NCBI GenBank assembly: GCA_039111635.1
Contig: JBCAQO010000014.1
Coordinates: 930,001 to 994,000, forward strand
Direction: 5' to 3'
DNA length: 64,000 nucleotides
Source of the DNA: Heterobasidion occidentale
Taxonomy: Eukaryota > Basidiomycota > Agaricomycetes > Russulales > Bondarzewiaceae
Positions 21,959 through 33,057 of this stretch are shown in pieces (position 1 is the first letter of the stretch; every line of letters starts with the position of its first letter). The position numbers and the translations under genes are program-made. The notes under the pieces are model-generated. The model was not told where the DNA came from. It ran no database searches and worked only from the letters and a program-made list of their open reading frames with translations.

Positions 21959-23799
21959 CTACGCAGTCGGGGCAGAGAACAAGGGGCGTGGCTGCGGTTT
22001 GCTGCGGGGGTATAAATCAGAGCTGGTGCGTCCTCTGGTCGATCGAGGCGCTTCACTGGTGCTTTTCCCACTCTTCCGCCTACGTTTCTCGAGATCGACG
22101 CCCACAGGAGCTTTGGACGACGAGGCCTTGGAAGCACCATTCGTAAGCAGGCATTCTCCGTTTGACTGGCCCTTCCGATCAGCAGCGCGCTTCAGGTTTC
22201 GGAGGTGGATTTTCGATGTCTTGTGCCGCCCCGAGGTGTCTCGTCGTTTGAGGGTCCCGCAATATTCGCAGTACCCGTTCAGATGCCTTTCCTTTATTTC
22301 ATACTTCAGCATGAATGCGTCCCACCCGGCCGAGGCCCGGAGGCTGGTATGGCCTTGCACGGTGCCGACGTGTCTCCTCACGTCGTCTAGGGTCGTGCAT
22401 GTCTGTTGGCAACCGGAGATGAAACAAAGATATCGACCTTCCGACGTTCGCTGTGGTGTAAAGCCGATGGAGGCCTCTGACGGTCCAGCCGCCCCATGAT
22501 TTACATGGTTTGGCGCAGCCGGAGATTGGAGGTCGTCCTCTGGCTCTTCTGTGGCAAATGTATTGATTGTGGGTGATTGGACCCCCGCAGGGGTACAACC
22601 AACCTGGGATGTCGCAGAGCTGTGCTCTGGACGTGAGGGGCCCGATTTCCTCCTCTTGGCTCTTGGCTTCTCGTCCTCGTCTTCCGCTGGCGCTCGTCTC
22701 TTCCGTGATCTCGTGGTTTGTGCACGGCAAGGCGCGGGAGGAGGCGTCGAGTCTGACGAGGGTGGAGCCGTGGGATACTGGGCGTGGGTGTGAAGGAAGG
22801 GAGGGTCGGAGGAAGGGAGCATTTGGGGCATGGGCGGGTTTGGAGGCATGAGGAGAGACGAGACGGAATACGCGGAGGGTGGTAGCATGCCGCCAGGAAT
22901 TGATCGCATGTCCGGTAAGTGATGCCTCCGACGTCGTGACGGGCCTGGGTCTGTCGCACTAACGTTTTGAGCCGACGGTGGAGGGCCATAACTCGGCAGC
23001 TGCGGGAAGTACGGCGGGTAGTGCGGTGAGGGGCCAGGGGTGGCATCGTACAGATACGACGGGGGGATGGTGAGGCCGGTGGCAGACGCGCCTGGAGTGT
23101 ACTGAAACCCGTCTGGAATGCACTTAGGACCGGCAGTCTGTTGGGCATGATAGTTGGGAAGGGACTCGGCCCAACCCAAAACGTACTCGGTGCGTGCATC
23201 CCACTGTTGTGTCATGCCTGCCGTCGATGAAGCTGGCCAGTACTCCATAGGAGGATATGTGGCAGAGGGGGCTTCGCAGTGTTGGAGAGGGAGCGACGGT
23301 TGACCGGGGAACGGGAATGCGCTATCCAGTGGACCGGGCTGCGCCTGCCCTGCCGCGAAGAAAGCATCGTTCTGGACCTGATGCGACGGAGGGAGAGGGA
23401 CGTGTGGCGGGGGTGGGCAGGGTTGGAGGCGGGGTACGGAGAGTACCGATGATGGGCACGGGCGGGACCGAGGGAACTAGATGCCACAGTGTTGAGGAGC
23501 TGTGGGTCCAGAGTGGGCGTCATGGACAGGCTGCTGGTTGGTGATGCCGATTTCGACATCAACAGGGTGAATTCCGCGTCGGTGAGTTCGACGTGTTCTT
23601 CGTCCGCAGAGGTCGTCGACGAGGTGGCATATGGTTCATTGAACCAAACGTCCGTGCCGACCATCGAATTGCCAGGGATGCCGTTGACATCAGCCAGGGA
23701 TGCTTGCTCGAGACACTCGAAGTTGACTGAGGGAACGACATCAGTCACGATGGACACCGGGAGAAGTGATGGTCAAAGCTTACAATTGTATTGCGACAT
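21959..23799 (-). CDS. C2H2-like zinc-finger protein, left-arm paralogue (one frameshift)
   Basis: Probable nuclear DNA-binding protein. Exon 1 is 23784-23799 (MSQYN) and exon 2 starts at 23726; the intron sits exactly where it does in the paralogue at 57900. A disordered Pro/Ser-rich N-terminal half (SPYPASNPAHPRH, TYPPMEYW) is followed by a bipartite basic patch (SRKRRAPAEDEDEKPRAKRR). Two finger-like motifs then follow: CFISGCQQTC...RRHVGTVQGH and YCEYCGTLKRRD...RHKTSKIH. Near 23395-23410 the frame changes by one base (HTSLS... to PPSHQVQNDAFF); the paralogue shows the joined reading is right. A C-terminal tail of about 70 residues (GVDLEKRRRKSGKSTSEAPR) is absent from the right paralogue. 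Confidence 0.75.
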
Positions 23800-24870
23800 A
23801 ATTGTGGTTGGCGGAAGGGGTCGAGCAGCGGTCGGAACAATTGAGGCGAGTGATGGCGATGGTTGGCAGAAGGGTCCGAGCAGTGGTCGGGATAATTGAG
23901 GCGAGTGATGGCGGTGGGGAAAATGTTGTGTTGGACCAACTCGCCACGCTGACCGCCTTTTTATCTTCCTCTCTAGTAGAGGTGGTGGTTTATTTGCTCC
24001 AGCTTCGGAGTCGAAGCGACCACCTCATGTCCAAGCGATGGTCATGTTTGCGCTTTGTAGTGGACCTTACTACCTTGTACTTTTGACCACCGGTGGCTTG
24101 TGGCTGCATCGCTTTTCTGCCCACGTAGTCATCGCAGGCCATTTAGAGGTATACAGTACCAGCGGGTTGGTGGGGGTGCCCGACGAAGGCGGCCGGCAGA
24201 GATTACGGAGCTCGAGAAGCATCCCAAGGTCCAAGCGTGCGTCACCCCGACCCGTCTGCAGGCTTGGATGCATTAATTATGCCGGCACAGTGGTGTGAAG
24301 GGAAGGGGGCCCCTCCAGGAGCGTCACATTTTTCGAGCACATTCCAACTTCTAGATCGTGTAACACAAGGCAAGGTGGCCGTGCGCGCGGAGGAGATGGG
24401 GGCAGGGTCAATGCGCGGCCGGATTCTGGGGGTGGTTCCCGGCTCTGTAGACGATGCAATTGGACGCGCCGGTGAGTACCTGATATCTGAGACGGAGGAT
24501 CGATCGAGTTACCGCCCGCTGCCTCGTACCTCGTTCGCCGCTCCGTCGCTATAGAAGGACGTCTGGCAGCCTCATGTCTGCGTCACCTCGCTCCCTGTAT
24601 TCTTCGCAAAATCGTCCTTGTACTCTAAAAGGCAGGAGCTCGAGTGCCCAGGTGGGGGTCAGAGCTAGTGAACGCGCACCCCGCACCGACCTTGTCCTCC
24701 CCCCTTCCTCCCTCCTCCCTCGGGAGCTCGGGCCTGCTACCAATCGGAAAGCCACCGGAGGCCGCACGATCACTATACCGATCTGGGCTCTGTTGGTGAT
24801 ACACGCGAGAGGAGAGAGGCCGTTGAGACAGCGAGAGGCGGCACAAACAGATTCGGTGCGTTGACAAAAT
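23800..24870. repeat. Left copy of conserved upstream sequence (inverted repeat with 56900-57899)
   Basis: The zinc-finger 5' region matches the reverse complement of 56900-57899 over most of its length. Shared blocks include the segment around gcttggatgcattaattatg (24262-24281), the CTCGAGAAGCATCCCAAGG block (24211-24229) and gaaagccaccggaggc (24748-24763). It carries no intact gene. Confidence 0.7.
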
Positions 24871-25124
24871 TGCCGTTGGGTGTATCACTCCTCTTTTTTT
24901 TTCATCTATCTCGTGCCACGCTCACGTCGAATCGATCCGCCTCTTGACATTCATCCGCTCGCCTTCCTGTCAGTCTCCTGTCCCACATCCCATCAGAGGG
25001 GTATGCACGACCAAGGTTCTCGTTGATTGAGTGGCGGCTATACGCTTCAACTCGGTCTCAAGGACATTTCCGTGACCTTGCTCCAACACCATCAGTCACT
25101 CCTGGGGCTGCCACCGCATTCTAC

Positions 25125-25433
25125 TTATCGGACTGTGAGAGATTTGACTGTTTTACAGGAATTCCTGTAAATAAAACAAGAATGTCTTGATTGTGAGGCC
25201 TTGAGAGCCCATGCGCGCCACCCGTTAGAATACTTGACGGATCCAAGGAAATCGGCATAAACCTCGCACCCACATGCTGTGCAGCATACAAGCTTGCCTT
25301 TTCCTTGATCGACCCAACAAAGGGTGGAGTCTTTTCTTTGTGGAGTTATCATTCTCCAATTCCCTTGTTCACTACACGGTGCTTTCCGACCAATTGATTT
25401 TTTCAAGTGATCACCCACGCTGACTTTCTTCAT
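25125..25433 (-). other. Left copy of a duplicated segment with a short open frame
   Basis: About 100 codons are open on the minus strand, including GKGKLVCCTACGCEV. The matching piece in the right arm lies near 56457-56550 (cttgtatgctgcacagcatg is shared in inverted orientation). It may be part of a lost gene; no family was recognised. Confidence 0.35.
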
Positions 25434-25559
25434 CGATCAAGCACAGACTTTGCTACAAACGTTACTGGGAAGAGCAAAGACACAGCCGAAAAGGAACCCA
25501 TCAGTCTGTCGGTTCAGCAGAAATATAACCGCTTAGGCTGCTAATGGTCCTTGGCGTTG

Positions 25560-25875
25560 ATGCCACCCCTCTCCTTTTCCAGATTGGCTCCCAGGAGATG
25601 AGTTCTCGGCAGTTTGCCACGTTAGTCTAGCCCCCGAAGATGATCCACTCGAGGAAGATGCCATTGTAGGACCAGGCAAATATGAACTCACATGGCGAAG
25701 GTGGGCTTTCATAATTTTACCCAGGTCTAAACATGCTCAAGCTTCAAACAGGGTCCTCACCAACGGAGATTACGGCCCCCTCTGCACAACTGCGTTCCCT
25801 CTGCCTGTGCTGCGTCCACTGGGAAGGCAACTCCTAGTTCGATTGGACCAACATTGGTCTTGCCCTGAGAGTTGA
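25560..25875 (+). pseudogene. Relic of the TRAPPC11 3' end
   Basis: The plus strand here matches TRAPPC11 coding sequence from the right arm: cccaggagatgagttctcgg, gatgatccactcgaggaaga, acatgctcaagcttcaaaca, then a jump to gattggaccaacattggtct, the last codons of the gene. About 450 nt of the gene between the two parts is missing, and the rest of the 4.9 kb gene is absent upstream. Shared splice-site sequence shows it is a genomic, not reverse-transcribed, copy. Confidence 0.75.
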
Positions 25876-26281
25876 GTGATCCTTTGTAAACCACACCTCT
25901 TGACATGCTACGTCAACTATGGATTTTTGGATTTGACGCCGATGCTGTGCTTCCTAAGTGTGCATCCTGAGGAACCGTTTCGGTCAAGGTAGTGCTTCTT
26001 AGGCTCAGCCCCTATCACAGCTGCAATTTCTTATGTTAATGACTATTCTAAATGTCGGATGGTGATCAAGAACTGACTCACGATTGATGAAACCCCTTGT
26101 CGTCCAAGCCAATATACCACCAAGCAATACACTGGATTTGAAAGACGCTAGTCACTGACTCAGACACAAGTCCGACTTACTCACCCACTTTTGCGAGTAT
26201 TTAATCAACACACACTGCGAGATAACAGCTATCCCACTACCCTACCCACTAGCTTTACTGACAGGCTCAACCACCTTCACG
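25876..26281. promoter_or_regulatory. Upstream region of the left SDR copy
   Basis: It matches the region between SDR and TRAPPC11 in the right arm (for example cacacctcttgacatgctac and tatggatttttggatttgac). A TATTTAAT element near 26198-26205 is conserved in the right copy near 38580-38590. Confidence 0.5.
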
Positions 26282-27679
26282 ATGCCTCTCGCCCTCGTAA
26301 ATGCCTCAAGTCTCTTCTTGTTATTATCTGTACTTATTTGCCAGATTATGTTTAGGTCACTGGTGCAACTGGTTACCTCGGCTCTGTCATTGTAGGCCAG
26401 CTGCTCTATGCTGGTTACAAAGTCCGGGGGCTCGTTATTTTTTGTCTTCATTTGCCGAAGATGCCATTTTCATTCACCGAACAATTCTCACAGAACCGTG
26501 CGGTCTGCTAAAGCAGGATACCTCCGTTCTGTGTTTGACAACCTCGGGGCCGAGTTCGAAGTCGCTGTTGTGGATGACCTAGCTACATCAGACTTGACAG
26601 ATGCATTCAAAGGTCTGTCATTATCTTTCTCGTTGATCGGTACATAAAGGATGTTGAACTCGGGGCTCGTGCTCTTATTTTTAGGTGTCGACGTCCTCGT
26701 GCACGTTGGCTCGCCCATTCCTTTATCAGGCACTCCCGCTGCTGAGATTTTGAAGGTTTGGAGAATGTGCATGTCGTGGCCTGTTCGCTCATTTTTTTAA
26801 TACCTACAGAGTGCTATTTCGGGAACCGAAAGGGTCCTCAAGTATGCGCTTGATGCAGGCGTCAAGAAAATCGTGGTGACCAGCAGCATCTCCGCTCTGT
26901 CTGGTTACGAGATCATGTGGCAAAATGTTAAGGTCGGCGAGGATGGTCTGTCAAGTTTTAAATGTGGGAGGACATCCACTCACAGCAGCTTCAACGGTAG
27001 ACTGGAATCCCCGGACTTACGAGGAAGTCTTGGACCTCATTCCACACCATACGACGCATACTGCGTTTCTAAGAAGTTCGCGGAAAAGGCGGTATGGAAG
27101 TTTGCGGAAGAAAATCCGGAGATCAGTGTCGCATCGGGCAAGTCATTTCTCAATATCAGATACCACCATCAACTCATACGACAGTTATGATCGCCTATCC
27201 AGTGATTCCCCTGTGATATATGGTCCCGGAGGCCATGGCCAGTTCCCGAGTAAACCTGCTGAAGGAACGAACTCTTTCATATACACACTCATTCAAGGTC
27301 CCAAAGGGCGCCCTCTGCAGGACTAACAGCCTCACACCGCCTCCTTCGTCCACGTTACTGACGTCGCACGCGCTCATATCCTAGCACTCAATGTCGCTCC
27401 TTCCGCCAAGCCAAACAGGATCATCGTCTCCGCCGGCAAATTTACTTGGAAAGAGGCGGTAGAGTATCTGGTGCAGAAGCGCCCGAGCTTAAGGACAGGC
27501 TGCCTGTTATTACAGGCACAGAGAAGGTATACGATACGGTCACGTATGATGCCAGTAGTGCTGCGAAGTTGATTGGGCTGACGGAGTATATTGGCTGGAA
27601 GGAAACACTAGAAAGTACTACAGACGATGTCTTGCGGCGCGAGGCCGAGCTGGGTATCGACATTACAGCTTCATCTTGA
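26282..27679 (+). pseudogene. Left-arm copy of an SDR reductase gene, decayed
   Basis: Homologous to the intact gene at 37129-38528. The start (MPLAL), cofactor motif TGATGYLGS and YCVSKK survive, but several lesions are visible. The second donor is GC instead of GT (26430). A base is missing near 27032. A base is missing near 27208. TAA (27324-27326) replaces the CAA codon of the intact copy. A C is missing near 27482. A single sequencing error cannot explain a substitution-type stop plus three indels, so a pseudogene is likely, though some indels could be errors. The 3' part TLESTTDDVLRREAELGIDI is still readable. Confidence 0.75.
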
Positions 27680-28990
27680 TTCGTAGATTCGTAGCTATTA
27701 CACGACCCCCATTTTCATGTGTGTTTTCAAACTGTTCAATGTCATTGGCCCAGATCTGATGCATCAGGTACATTCCTTGCCGCTGCCTGCACGTGAGATA
27801 AATATCCACCCGTTCAACAACGGAAGGAAAGACGATCAAGGGCTTATGTTGGTAGCATGTTCTTTTATTACACAATTGGACTTCCCTTTGACGCGGTTAC
27901 AGCGCATAACCACTGCCAAGGCCACCAGAAATCTCGGCAGACAAGCATATGTGAATGAATACGAGCAATTCTGAGCACCATCGTACAGTCGAGTTCGAGT
28001 AATTTGAATGCTTGGATGCGTAGGATTGGAATGTGGTAATCGCCGGATGGGAATTGAGAACAGAACTGGCCGCTAGATCATAAATATGATCCTCGGAAGA
28101 AGAAACCAAGTGCCACCGAACTCATCAGCGCTTGTGTGCAAGAGAGGACGGAATGTCCATCGCTTGAAGTTCTTGGACACAGAGGATGTCCAGCTTCCAT
28201 GATTTGTTGCCGCGATCTCGCCAATGTAAGCGGTGCTCTAGCGCAGTGTGGAAGAGGACGAGTGACCGGAGGGCAAATCGCAGGCCCCGAACCTCCGTCG
28301 ACCCGGCCCACGGCCCTCTCTGTCACCTCCCTCGTCATCAGCGACGATCATGCGCAAGGGAGCCGGAGATGCATTTTAGCGCTGCTTTTGGCGGTGGGTC
28401 GTCGATGGGCTCGATTTGCGCAACTGAGTTGACGACGCGTTTGACCTCAGTGTTGAGTGGGTCCTTTGCGCTCGTGGGGGTGTCATACTGCTGTTGAGGA
28501 CTGCGATCCGTCGAGGGCATGGGCGCTCAAACGCATGGGGGACATGTCGCGAAAGCAGCACGGGCGGTTTACAATGGTCTGCGGTGCATAGCTGCTTCCG
28601 ATCATAAATATGACAACCAGTTACGATCAAGAAAAGCGCTCACACAGCAATCACGACATATTGATTGCTTGTCGTCTAAGCTCCGTTCCTGAGCCACTAC
28701 ATAGCAAGCTGGCATGCAGGGGTAAAAAAAATCAAACTCAGTATCTGGACAAGTCAGGCAACATGCCCAGAATAAGTCGAACCAGCTGGGATATGTCGTC
28801 AGACTGCTGCCTTCCGAATCGGACGAGACACTGCTCGTATTCAGTACAACGGGTGGATCGTTCGACGAGCACACACACAGGGATGGAAGATGCGACAACA
28901 ACAAAAAATAAAACTACACACAGGATTGAAAGCAAACATTGGCGGGCCATCGCCGTTTGATAAGGCTACATGGATTCAATCTTACACCAC
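27680..28990. other. Intergenic, no supported gene
   Basis: Several short frames occur. One, 28738-28950 on the minus strand, begins with a hydrophobic signal-like stretch (CLLSILCVVLFFVVVAS), but nothing else supports it. No match to the right arm was noticed. Confidence 0.4.
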
Positions 28991-29410
28991 TCAGTACATC
29001 TCCAAGCTCATGCCATCGTGGATCTCGTAGTCTGCAAGGGTTATGTGATCTTTGTAGATCGTGTACCTATTTCCAGTGCATGTCCAATGATCAGCTACTC
29101 CCTTGATTGACGATCACAGGAAGGAACGTACCACTTCTTCAACTGAATCTTGGTGTGATCAGTTCCGGTCTGTGCGGCGATGAGCTTTTTGAGGTCTCCA
29201 ACAGTGTCATCTGGGCTGCATTTCACTCGAACTGGCAGATTAAAAAGTCATCATTTGAGAAAGAATATGTGGATCAACTATTTGTGCGAGGACGGTATAA
29301 TCGAACACACCTTTGCGTCCCAGACGATCGTTGGCAATAACCTGCAAGTTTTGGAGTAATGAGCGGGATTATCAATCGAAGTTTTGCGCGCGTACTTCAA
29401 TCAAAGGCAT
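28991..29410 (-). CDS. HUB1: Ubiquitin-like modifier HUB1/UBL5
   Basis: Hub1 is a 73-residue ubiquitin-like protein that binds spliceosomal Snu66/Prp38 non-covalently and tunes 5' splice-site use. Four exons (29396-29410, 29311-29341, 29132-29231, 28991-29066) give exactly 73 residues. Lines seen are [48 protein letters not shown] and [20 protein letters not shown], ending LEMY with no C-terminal Gly-Gly, as expected for Hub1. All introns are GT-AG. It is too short and split to appear as one open frame. Confidence 0.95.
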
Positions 29411-29864
29411 CACAGGCGGGTATGTCGGACAACGGTAGAAAAGCTTAGGTCTCGGAAACAGTCGCTATGGTCGACTGAGAAGGTGTGGACATTGCTACTC
29501 CCGCAGGCCAGTAAATTCGTGAGAATGTGGTAAGTAGATAACTTCCAAACTTCTTGCGGATTACGTGTACAGAATTGCCAAGGACATTGTTGCGAGAACG
29601 ATCATGGGTATGTACGGTGACGCCTTCTACACATCGCGACTGTCTTCTGTGTAAGGTCAGCCACGGAGACTACGCAGTGAAGCACGAGCGGTAGAGGGAT
29701 CCGTCACTGTTCAAGGCAGGATCAGCAAAGCCGTGAGTCTGTCTGATCAGTTTTTGGACTGGCTTGACTGTTTTCCGTTCTCAACATATCCAGAATCCTT
29801 GGTTGTAGTACTACTGTGCCATCGGAACTTTATTGTTCATATTCACGACCCCCCTCCGAGGAAC
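29411..29864. other. Intergenic between HUB1 and the PalI-like gene
   Basis: Divergent spacer and probably a shared promoter. A short frame at about 29420 (MSDNGRKA) stops at once. No gene was recognised. Confidence 0.4.
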
Positions 29865-31013
29865 ATGGCTTGGTTTCAGCGTCGGCGTCACCAGAACGCC
29901 CCCCAGCCCCAACCTTATGTCCCCCAGCCGTATAATCCTCAGCTGCCCGTGCCGCTCAGTCACCATCGCCACCACCAGCATCGCAGGGAGCGTGGACATA
30001 CCGGCTGCACGACGTTCCTCCTTTTATGCGCGTTCATTCTCTTTCTCCTTGTAGCGCTGTCCTTGCCCATCATCAAGCCCATATATCTTCTGCAACTGGG
30101 TGTCATAACCAACAACCAGCCGGAAACAAGCATTGGGACGCAAGTGAGATTCGGTGTATGGGGGCTTTGCGTGACTAGGTTCGTACGACTTTTGTTTCGG
30201 CGAACATACTCATTTACGGTCTCATTCAGCGCTCTCGACCAACCCACGCTCTTCACAAACGACGGCGTTTGCATCGGTCCACGATTGGGTTACACGGTCG
30301 ACCCTTCAATACTTTCTCTCATAGGCAATGAACAACTTATCTCGATCGTCTTGAAGGGAGTCACGATTCTCCTTATTCTCCACCCTGTTGCTGCGGGTCT
30401 CTCCCTCGCAACCCTCGTCCCCATCCTGCTCTCCTGCTGCTGCGGTCACCACGCTGCCTGGATTCTTTCTCTGATAGCCAGCATTGTCACCGCGATTGTA
30501 TCTTCTGTCGTTCTGGCGGCTGATTTAGCTCTTGTCATCATTGCACGGAACAAGGTCAAAGACGTCGCTCTGGGCACGTTTGATGTAAAATTCGGTAATG
30601 GGGTTTGGATGATGGTCGCAGGTGTTGCTCTCATTTGGCTTTGCGTATTCTGTTGTCGGCTAGGGCGTGCTATTGTTGTGGATTTAGAAGGTATGTCGCC
30701 TATGTCAGACCGCTCAAGTCGTTGTACTCAGGAAGCTTTACAGGAAATACGATCACAGGTACTGACGCTGCTTTGCAGACACATGCCTGCTGTTACGACT
30801 ATTGACGAAATCTGTTACTCTCATACCTTGACTCGAGTTGTATACCATGCACTAGTTTTGCCACTACTGCAAATGAACGTGTCTGCGGTATATTCCACGT
30901 TTGTCTTTCTCAAGTTTGCTGCTATCTTCAAAAACTCTGTTCACGAAGGACATCTGTGGGTTACAATACGAGAGAGATTTGCCCAAGAAGATCTTTACAA
31001 ATTACAGGACTGA
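29865..31013 (+). CDS. PalI/Rim9-SUR7 family tetraspan membrane protein
   Basis: PalI/Rim9 proteins help sense alkaline pH at the plasma membrane; SUR7 relatives organise eisosomes. The start at 29865 (MAWFQRRRH) precedes a Pro/Gln/His-rich cytosolic tail. Helix 1 is TTFLLLCAFILFLLVALSL. A family loop follows (YLLQLGVITNNQPE, GTQVRFGVWGLC). An in-phase 51 nt intron (30179-30229) joins to ALDQPTLFTNDGVCIGPRLG. Helices 2-4 follow (LKGVTILLILHPVAAGLSL; SLIASIVTAIVSSVVLAADL; MMVAGVALIWL). Near 30646-30650 one base seems missing: the expected LLSARACYCCGFRR continues in another frame. The end is uncertain; an intron may run from about 30690 to 30778. Confidence 0.72.
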   Translation: MAWFQRRRHQNAPQPQPYVPQPYNPQLPVPLSHHRHHQHRRERGHTGCTTFLLLCAFILFLLVALSLPIIKPIYLLQLGVITNNQPETSIGTQVRFGVWGLCVTRFVRLLFRRTYSFTVSFSALDQPTLFTNDGVCIGPRLGYTVDPSILSLIGNEQLISIVLKGVTILLILHPVAAGLSLATLVPILLSCCCGHHAAWILSLIASIVTAIVSSVVLAADLALVIIARNKVKDVALGTFDVKFGNGVWMMVAGVALIWLCVFCCRLGRAIVVDLEGMSPMSDRSSRCTQEALQEIRSQVLTLLCRHMPAVTTIDEICYSHTLTRVVYHALVLPLLQMNVSAVYSTFVFLKFAAIFKNSVHEGHLWVTIRERFAQEDLYKLQD

Positions 31014-31113
31014 ATACAAGACCACACAAAGCTGTAAATCGAGAGCAGAGGAACAAAACGCGATCATACGAATAAGTAAATATAGAATACGACTATCCAC
31101 ACACAAGGCACAA

Positions 31114-31968
31114 TCACGGCTCAGAACTGACAAGGAGATTCAGCCTCCCAATCCGGTTCTCGGGGTACAGCCACACAAACCCCTTGAAATAATAGCGGCG
31201 CAATAAAAAGTCGACGCGTTTCACGCCATCAATTTGGGCTCGTCGCGCGGAGCCAGAGGCCTTGTACCGCCTCGTGAACGCCCTCGAGACGTCAAGCTCC
31301 TGTTCCGGCAAGAGCCGTGCCCACTCATCGCGTGTGACATCCTGGTGCAAATGCGAGTGTAGTGCGTGCAGGATATCTCCGACAGTGATGTACGGGATAG
31401 CTGCGCGGTCCGGACGCGGAGGGTAGATCGACCTGCCCGTGATGTGTAGATCGAGCGTCCACTGGGGGATCGCATCACAGACGATCCGTAGATGCTGTAA
31501 CTCCGGGGACGTCGCTGACTGATCGATTTCAAGTGCCGTGAGCGGGATCGCCTGAGTGGGATTTACGCGTCGACGAGGAGATACGACAGGGGTAGAGAGG
31601 TCGAAAACAAGCAGTGGAGTAGTGGAATTTCCTGTAAGAAGAATATGTATCTGAGGCTGAGGAGGCAATGGCGGGTTGAACAGTTGACGATGATCCAGAT
31701 GAGGTGTCAAAGGGCGTGGGACGTGCACATTCCCTTCGGGCCGCCATTGTGGATGGGAAACTGTATGCCTTCGTGGCTGCGGAAAAGGTTGTTGACCAAA
31801 GGTTCGATAGTATGGAGGCGCGGTAGGCGGTGGTACGGGTGCGGGGGGACGAGGAGGGGGTGGATAACTATGACTTCGAGCTCGCGTGTTCCTGCCCGTA
31901 GGGGGGAATTGATAGTAGGGAGGGTATTGTGGGGGAAACGGATACCATCTAGCCGGAGGGTTCGCCAT
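31114..31968 (-). CDS. DUF6699 domain protein, left-arm paralogue
   Basis: Single-exon gene, 284 residues, function unknown. The N-terminal third is Pro/Tyr/His-rich (PPQYPPYYQFPPTGRN). From about residue 110 the DUF6699-like domain runs from PQIHILLTGNSTTPLLVFDL, through LRIVCDAIPQWTLDL and IPYITVGDILHALHSHLH, to GVKRVDFLLRRYYFKGFVWL. The paralogue at 45628-46503 is in inverted orientation. A TATATAAG element on the minus strand at 32029-32036 lies about 60 nt upstream of the start. Confidence 0.85.
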   Translation of the reverse strand: MANPPARWYPFPPQYPPYYQFPPTGRNTRARSHSYPPPPRPPAPVPPPTAPPYYRTFGQQPFPQPRRHTVSHPQWRPEGNVHVPRPLTPHLDHRQLFNPPLPPQPQIHILLTGNSTTPLLVFDLSTPVVSPRRRVNPTQAIPLTALEIDQSATSPELQHLRIVCDAIPQWTLDLHITGRSIYPPRPDRAAIPYITVGDILHALHSHLHQDVTRDEWARLLPEQELDVSRAFTRRYKASGSARRAQIDGVKRVDFLLRRYYFKGFVWLYPENRIGRLNLLVSSEP

Positions 31969-33057
31969 CGGTGATAGTTAGAACTAGGGGAGTTCACGGT
32001 CGTAACACGTTTTTCGTCTTGCACGATACTTATATAGCGCGGCTTTCCAGGGGAATTCCGAAGGCAACTATCCTGCTGATGGCAGTCTTGCATTGCCGAA
32101 CCAGGCAGTGTCCAAGAAATGAGTAGAAACGCACGCTCCACATATTCCACGCTCTCTATACATGGGTATATGGGTACATGGCGAATGACGTGAGCGATGG
32201 GGCCCTGGGCGGGAGGCTGCGGGAGGGCAATGGTGCCTGCTCATACTATGGTAGCGTCGCAGTCACTGAGTACGTGTACAGCAGTGCGGGAGATGCACTG
32301 TACGTCGTGCGTGGCGACCGACACTTCTGTGGGGAACCACTGTCCCCCTGGCTAAATTGGAGCACAGGCGGGAGAAGCTGTACAGCAGTGTGACAGCAAT
32401 ATATTAGCGCCGTACAGGAAAAAGGGATTAATCACTGTTCCTCTCACCTGAACATTGTAAGGATTCGAGCAAGAATTGCTGAACGAATGGGTTCATCTTG
32501 ATTTTGAGGATATTCAGAGCTCGAGACGACTGAATGAAAATTAGAGGGACAGGACGAAGCAACGAGGAATCAGGATGCGCGTGAGCCAGTGTGGCGAAAA
32601 TTATCGGGATGCAGATAAGTCTAGATAAGTGCTTATCATGCGAGAATACGGATTCAGTAACTTAGTACGTTCTCTGCAGTCAACTCTTATGTGAACAGGC
32701 CAAAACGGTCTTTGTCTGGCAGTTCAAGTGTGTTTCAAACATATACCGAGTCACCCTCGGTCACCGCACCTAGGACATCTACTTCAAAAGGACGCTCAAC
32801 TCAATCCTGTACGTCGATTTCCCTTGGCTGACCTTAAACATGGACTGCAGGCCATGTCCTGCCTTTCAATCTGGATCTGGGAGGCAGTTCGGATGCTTTG
32901 AATGCATTATGGAATCGTGATATATCGTCGGCACAAAAGACTCTCCGGGACGATTGGTGGCGGACCTATTCTCGAACAATTTGATGCTCATCAACAATCC
33001 CGAGCTGATCAGTGATCATTGAATACAGAATATATAACAGCACGGCCTCTCCGCAAA
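31969..33057. promoter_or_regulatory. Divergent intergenic region with three GATAAG sites
   Basis: 1.09 kb between the DUF6699 gene (-) and DML1 (+). GATAAG occurs at 32614-32619 and 32624-32629, and CTTATC at 32632-32637. This is a tight head-to-head cluster that GATA-type regulators could bind. No gene was recognised. Confidence 0.35.

Noticed and set aside
28738..28950. Small secreted protein candidate on the minus strand
   Set aside because: Only a hydrophobic start supports it; no Cys pattern and no paralogue, and it lies immediately past the HUB1 stop.
29420..29450. MSDNGRK start resembling small Hsp9/12-type stress proteins
   Set aside because: Stops after eight codons and no continuation was found in any frame.
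32178..32393. Plus-strand frame of 71 codons in the DUF6699-DML1 spacer
   Set aside because: Biased composition, no homologous line, no splice-supported extension.
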